Source of the DNA: Arabidopsis thaliana
Taxonomy: Eukaryota; Streptophyta; Magnoliopsida; Brassicales; Brassicaceae
Direction of reading: 5' to 3'
Length of the DNA stretch: 64,000 bases
Assembly: GCF_000001735.4 (NCBI RefSeq)
Contig: NC_003070.9
Span: 21,375,971-21,439,970, forward strand
The position numbers and the translations under genes are program-made. The notes under the pieces were generated by a model. The model saw only the letters and a list, made by a program, of their open reading frames with translations. It did not search any database and had not been told where the DNA came from. This document shows, one piece after another, positions 60,980-64,000 of this stretch (its first letter is position 1; every line of letters starts with the position of its first letter).

Positions 60980-61631
60980 TCTTGTTTAGGCTAGAGCTAC
61001 TTTCTTTATATTAAGGATATTGGAGGAGTGACAAGAAATGTGATAACATTATCTCTATCTCATACCATACTTTACCATTTCCGTTAAGCTCTATCGAAAA
61101 CCTTTCTTCTCCAGCTAGTAATATGAAGAGTGCCACTTCTGTAACCGAAATGTGCATGGCCTATTGGTATATTTCTGGCTTTCATCGACGTAATAAACCA
61201 CTTGCAGAGGAATGATCACCCATGGAAGATATACAAAACAAATAAGCATATAAAAGACTTCTTCTCATCAGCCTCTGGATTTGAGTTGCTTGGGGAAGAC
61301 GTTTACGTTGCATTCTATATAGGAAAGGTACGAGCCTAAAGGCATAAGAGCTTGGTGCAGCTTATATCATCAAGTGGGATGTGGCTTTATTGGTGTCTCG
61401 ATGCCCCATAGATGTTAACAATCAAGTCTACTTGAGAAATATATAGGGATTCACTCCTCTAGCAAAGTATTGTAACAAATAAATGCAAAACAGAGAAAAG
61501 AAAAAAATCAAACTAAACCAACTAATAAATAAATTACATAGTTTGATCCATATCTATACAACATATTTTGGACATTGACTTACAAGAATCAGAATAACAA
61601 GAACAGATTGACAAACACTTGACATGAGAAA
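60980..61631. other. Intergenic, coding-like debris
   Basis: Near 61260-61330 the + strand reads KDFFSSASGFELLGEDVYVAF, which looks like a protein fragment but I cannot assign it. The remainder is the 3' flank of the PUP gene. Confidence 0.4.
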
Positions 61632-62919
61632 CTAAACTTCAACATTGTTCTCACTTTGGTTAAGTTCCGCCATCTTCTTCTTGTTTCTCTTGTGCAGAGT
61701 GTAGAAGTAAGATCCTAACGCCAAAACTGTTCCTATCAAAGCACCAATTCTAGGCCAACTAAACACATCATCCATAAAATCAAATGCCAAGACAACAAAC
61801 AAAGCCACAAATGGTGAAGCACACATATGAACAACATCACCAAAAAGACCCGAAACATAATGCACCAAACCTATCATCCCGACCGCCCAAACCTGCCACG
61901 ACAAAGCCAACCCGACCAAACTCAGAACGTAATACGTTTCCCCTTTCTTAAACCTCTTGCTATCGCCTTTCAGTTCCTTATACTCGTCACTCGCAAACAA
62001 GCCCACGAGACAAACAACCGAGGCGACAAAAGCGACACATATTTGCATCTCTAAGACCATTCTAAACACTTTCTCGTTACCATATCTCTTGGTCTTCACT
62101 TGGAGTTTCTCGAACCCGAGTTGGATTAAGCAAAGAGATAATGAGAAAGCAATTGTAGCAGAGAAAGCTAACCAAGCTTGGATGTTGTATCCGAATTCTT
62201 CGCCGTCATGAGGCTGTCCTCCAAAGTCAGGAGTACCGAGAACGTAAATCACAATAGTGAGTAATATCGATATGATGATCCATCTAGTAAACTTGAAACG
62301 GTTAATGATGGCTGTTAAAACAGCGGTAAATATCAACTGTGTTGTGGAAATCAATGAGAAGATGCCATAGTTTGAGACTAATTTCCCGAGTGCGAACAAT
62401 TTGCTGTGAGCAGCAACAAGAACACCAAGAGATAAGTAAAGGAAGAAGAGACGCAAGGAGAGGAAACTAGTATTGTTGGTTTCAAGGTGTTGTTTTGGTT
62501 TAGGGAAAATGAAAAAGAGAGGGATGAGAATAGGAAACGCAGCGTTTTGGATCAGAGCTTGCGTCCATGTTCCTTTATATTGTAGATCTTGGTCATACTC
62601 TTCTCGACGGTCTTGCTTCATTTGGACATAGAAGAAGTTCAAGAGAAGCATGACGAGAGAATCTCCGAGTAAGACTAAGAAAAGACATAAAGAAACAGAG
62701 ATCCACCATTTTCTTTGTTTTAGCTCCAACGATCTTCTTGGACTCAAGATTTGGTCTGGTTCTGGATTCTGAACGTGTTCTGATTCTTCTGGTTGTTAAA
62801 GAAAATATTTAGTTTTTATTTTGTTTTCGAGTACAGAAACAATATTATAAAACTTATGATAAGAATTTGAAATAATTACCATGTCTTGTTGTCTGTTTGG
62901 AAGCTTTGGACATCTCCAT
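61632..62919 (-). CDS. PUP17: Purine permease (PUP family) transporter
   Basis: Exons 62880-62919 and 61632-62788 join in phase to about 398 residues. Exon 1 encodes MEMSKASKQTTRH and exon 2 starts EESEHVQNPEPDQ. The longest single-exon frame starts at TTG, which shows why exon 1 is needed. It has about ten hydrophobic segments and the EamA-like drug/metabolite-transporter fold of PUPs, with WTQALIQNAAFPILIP, LFALGKLVSNYGIFSLIS and SWQVWAVGMIGLVHYVSGLFGDVVHM. PUPs move adenine, cytokinins and related compounds by proton symport across the plasma membrane; this clade's substrate is not known. The C-terminus is basic (KRNKKK). A second, closely related gene lies 3' of 63.4 kb. The exact PUP number is my best guess. 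Confidence 0.88.
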
Positions 62920-63137
62920 TAGTTTTCTCTGGTACCTCTGAAGTCTGAACACCCTTAAATATGCAGATTTCATTCTCTGTGGAATGACTAGTTCTATCTT
63001 GCAATTAGAAAAGATCTTTCCACTATACCGTACGAAATCTTTTTGACAGATCAGAGTTGGTACTAGTCAAAACCCGGAAAGGTATTACTGTATATATTAT
63101 ACACCGCTACACAAGGTTAATTACTTAATTTAAACGT

Positions 63138-63290
63138 ACATTAAAACCTCTATAAATTAATAATGTTGGAACATGATATTTTATTAATTTATAGAAACTT
63201 TTGTTTTAATTGTTAACAAAATATAAGTTAAACAATTTGATCAAAATAAAATTAATATTTTGGAGGTTATAAATTTTATAGTTTCAGACT
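63138..63290. mobile_element. Emigrant-like (pogo/mariner) MITE remnant
   Basis: aaaacctctataaattaata at about 63143 followed by ttattaatttatagaaac at about 63182 forms the folded start I know from Emigrant MITEs and their pogo-like relatives (TA target site). A weaker partner (ggaggttataaattttatag) follows at 63263. It lies in the intergenic spacer between the two PUP genes. Confidence 0.5.
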
Positions 63291-63473
63291 TAAAACATTT
63301 AAAATTACAAATAAATGCAAAACAGAGAAAAAAAAATCAAACTAAAACAATCAACAAATAAATTACACAGTTGATCCATATCTATACAACATATTTTGGA
63401 CATTGACTTACAAGAATCAGAAAAAGAAACAAGAACAGATTGAGAAACACAAATATACAGTTGACATGAGAGA

Positions 63474-64000
63474 CTAAACTTCTACATTGTTCTCACTTTG
63501 GTTAAATTCCACCATCTTCTTCTTGTTTCTTTTGTGCAGAGTGTAGAAGTAAGATCCTAAAGCCAATACTGATCCTATCAAAGCACCAATTCTAGGCCAA
63601 CTAAAATCATCATCGATAAAATCAAATGCCAACACAACAATAAAAGCCATAAGTGGTGAAGCACACATATGAACAATATTACTAAAAACACTCGAAACAT
63701 AAAGCACCAAACCTATCAGCCCGACCGCCCAAACCTGCCACGACAAAGCCAACCCGACCAAACTCAGAACGTAATACGTTTCTCCTTTCTTAAACCTCTC
63801 GCTATCGCCTTTCAGCTCCTTATACTCACCACTCGCAAACAAACCAACTAGACAAACAACCGAGGCGACAGAAGAGACACATATTTGCATCTCTAAGACC
63901 ATTCTAAACACTTTCTTGTTACCATATCTCTTTGTCTTCACCAACAGTTTCTCGAAACTAAGTTGGACTAAACAGAGAGATAATGCGAAAGCAACTGAAG
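63474..64000 (-). CDS. Second purine permease gene, C-terminal part (cut by window end)
   Basis: The open frame runs from the window edge to the stop at 63474-63476, about 174 residues, reading SVAFALSLCLVQLSFEKLL at its start and then VKTKRYGNKKVFRM. It is closely similar to the C-terminal half of the neighbouring PUP, including SWQVWAVGLIGLVLYVSSVF and the KRNKKK tail. The N-terminal half lies outside the window. Tandem duplication with the gene at 61.6-62.9 kb is clear, and the 3' flanks also match (aaatgcaaaacagagaaaa near 61480 and 63315). Confidence 0.9.
   Translation of the reverse strand, partial: SVAFALSLCLVQLSFEKLLVKTKRYGNKKVFRMVLEMQICVSSVASVVCLVGLFASGEYKELKGDSERFKKGETYYVLSLVGLALSWQVWAVGLIGLVLYVSSVFSNIVHMCASPLMAFIVVLAFDFIDDDFSWPRIGALIGSVLALGSYFYTLHKRNKKKMVEFNQSENNVEV

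Overview
The window is plant nuclear DNA and almost certainly Arabidopsis thaliana chromosome 1, around the AT1G577xx-AT1G579xx loci. It is AT-rich (intergenic DNA especially), its genes are split by short GT-AG introns, and several proteins are recognisable as Arabidopsis genes: elongation factor eEF1B-gamma, the alkane hydroxylase CYP96A15/MAH1, a CRTISO-like oxidoreductase, the VIM5 and VIM1 methyl-DNA readers, ribosomal protein L21, the GSK3/shaggy-like kinase SK42 and purine permeases (PUP). Exon boundaries were placed by hand from splice consensus, reading phase and remembered family sequence. Locus names are recognition from memory, not a database match.

Layout. 0-9.8 kb: a small one-TM protein, eEF1B-gamma, a RING-H2 protein, remnants of a DEAH-box helicase and of a CYP96A P450, then intact CYP96A15. 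9.8-27 kb: AT-rich intergenic DNA with a Helitron-like element, three near-identical ECA1-type secreted cysteine-rich peptides (one + strand copy, two - strand tandem copies about 10 kb away), a small membrane protein and a plastid-targeted CRTISO-like oxidoreductase. 27-30 kb: a degenerate two-HMA-domain protein and an F-box/DUF295 protein. 32.8-42 kb: tandem VIM5 and VIM1 with a LINE remnant between them. 44-53.7 kb: two TIR-only genes, a decayed TIR-NBS (TNL) fragment, an orphan TIR-gene terminal exon and Helitron ends. 54-64 kb: RPL21, SK42, an F-box/DUF295 pseudogene, one complete PUP gene and one cut off by the window end.

How it fits together. The housekeeping genes (eEF1B-gamma, RPL21, SK42) look like stable anchors of an ancient duplicated block. 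Between them sit fast-evolving families expanded by local duplication (CYP96A, ECA1, VIM, TIR/TNL, F-box/DUF295, PUP), with pseudogene debris and small transposon fragments. No operon-like organisation exists. No tRNA, rRNA, CRISPR array or intact autonomous transposon was recognised. No wholly new system is evident. The most interesting items are the TIR-only pair sharing a terminal exon with decayed TNL debris, the inverted ECA1 triplication, and an HMA protein that has lost its metal-binding cysteine pairs.
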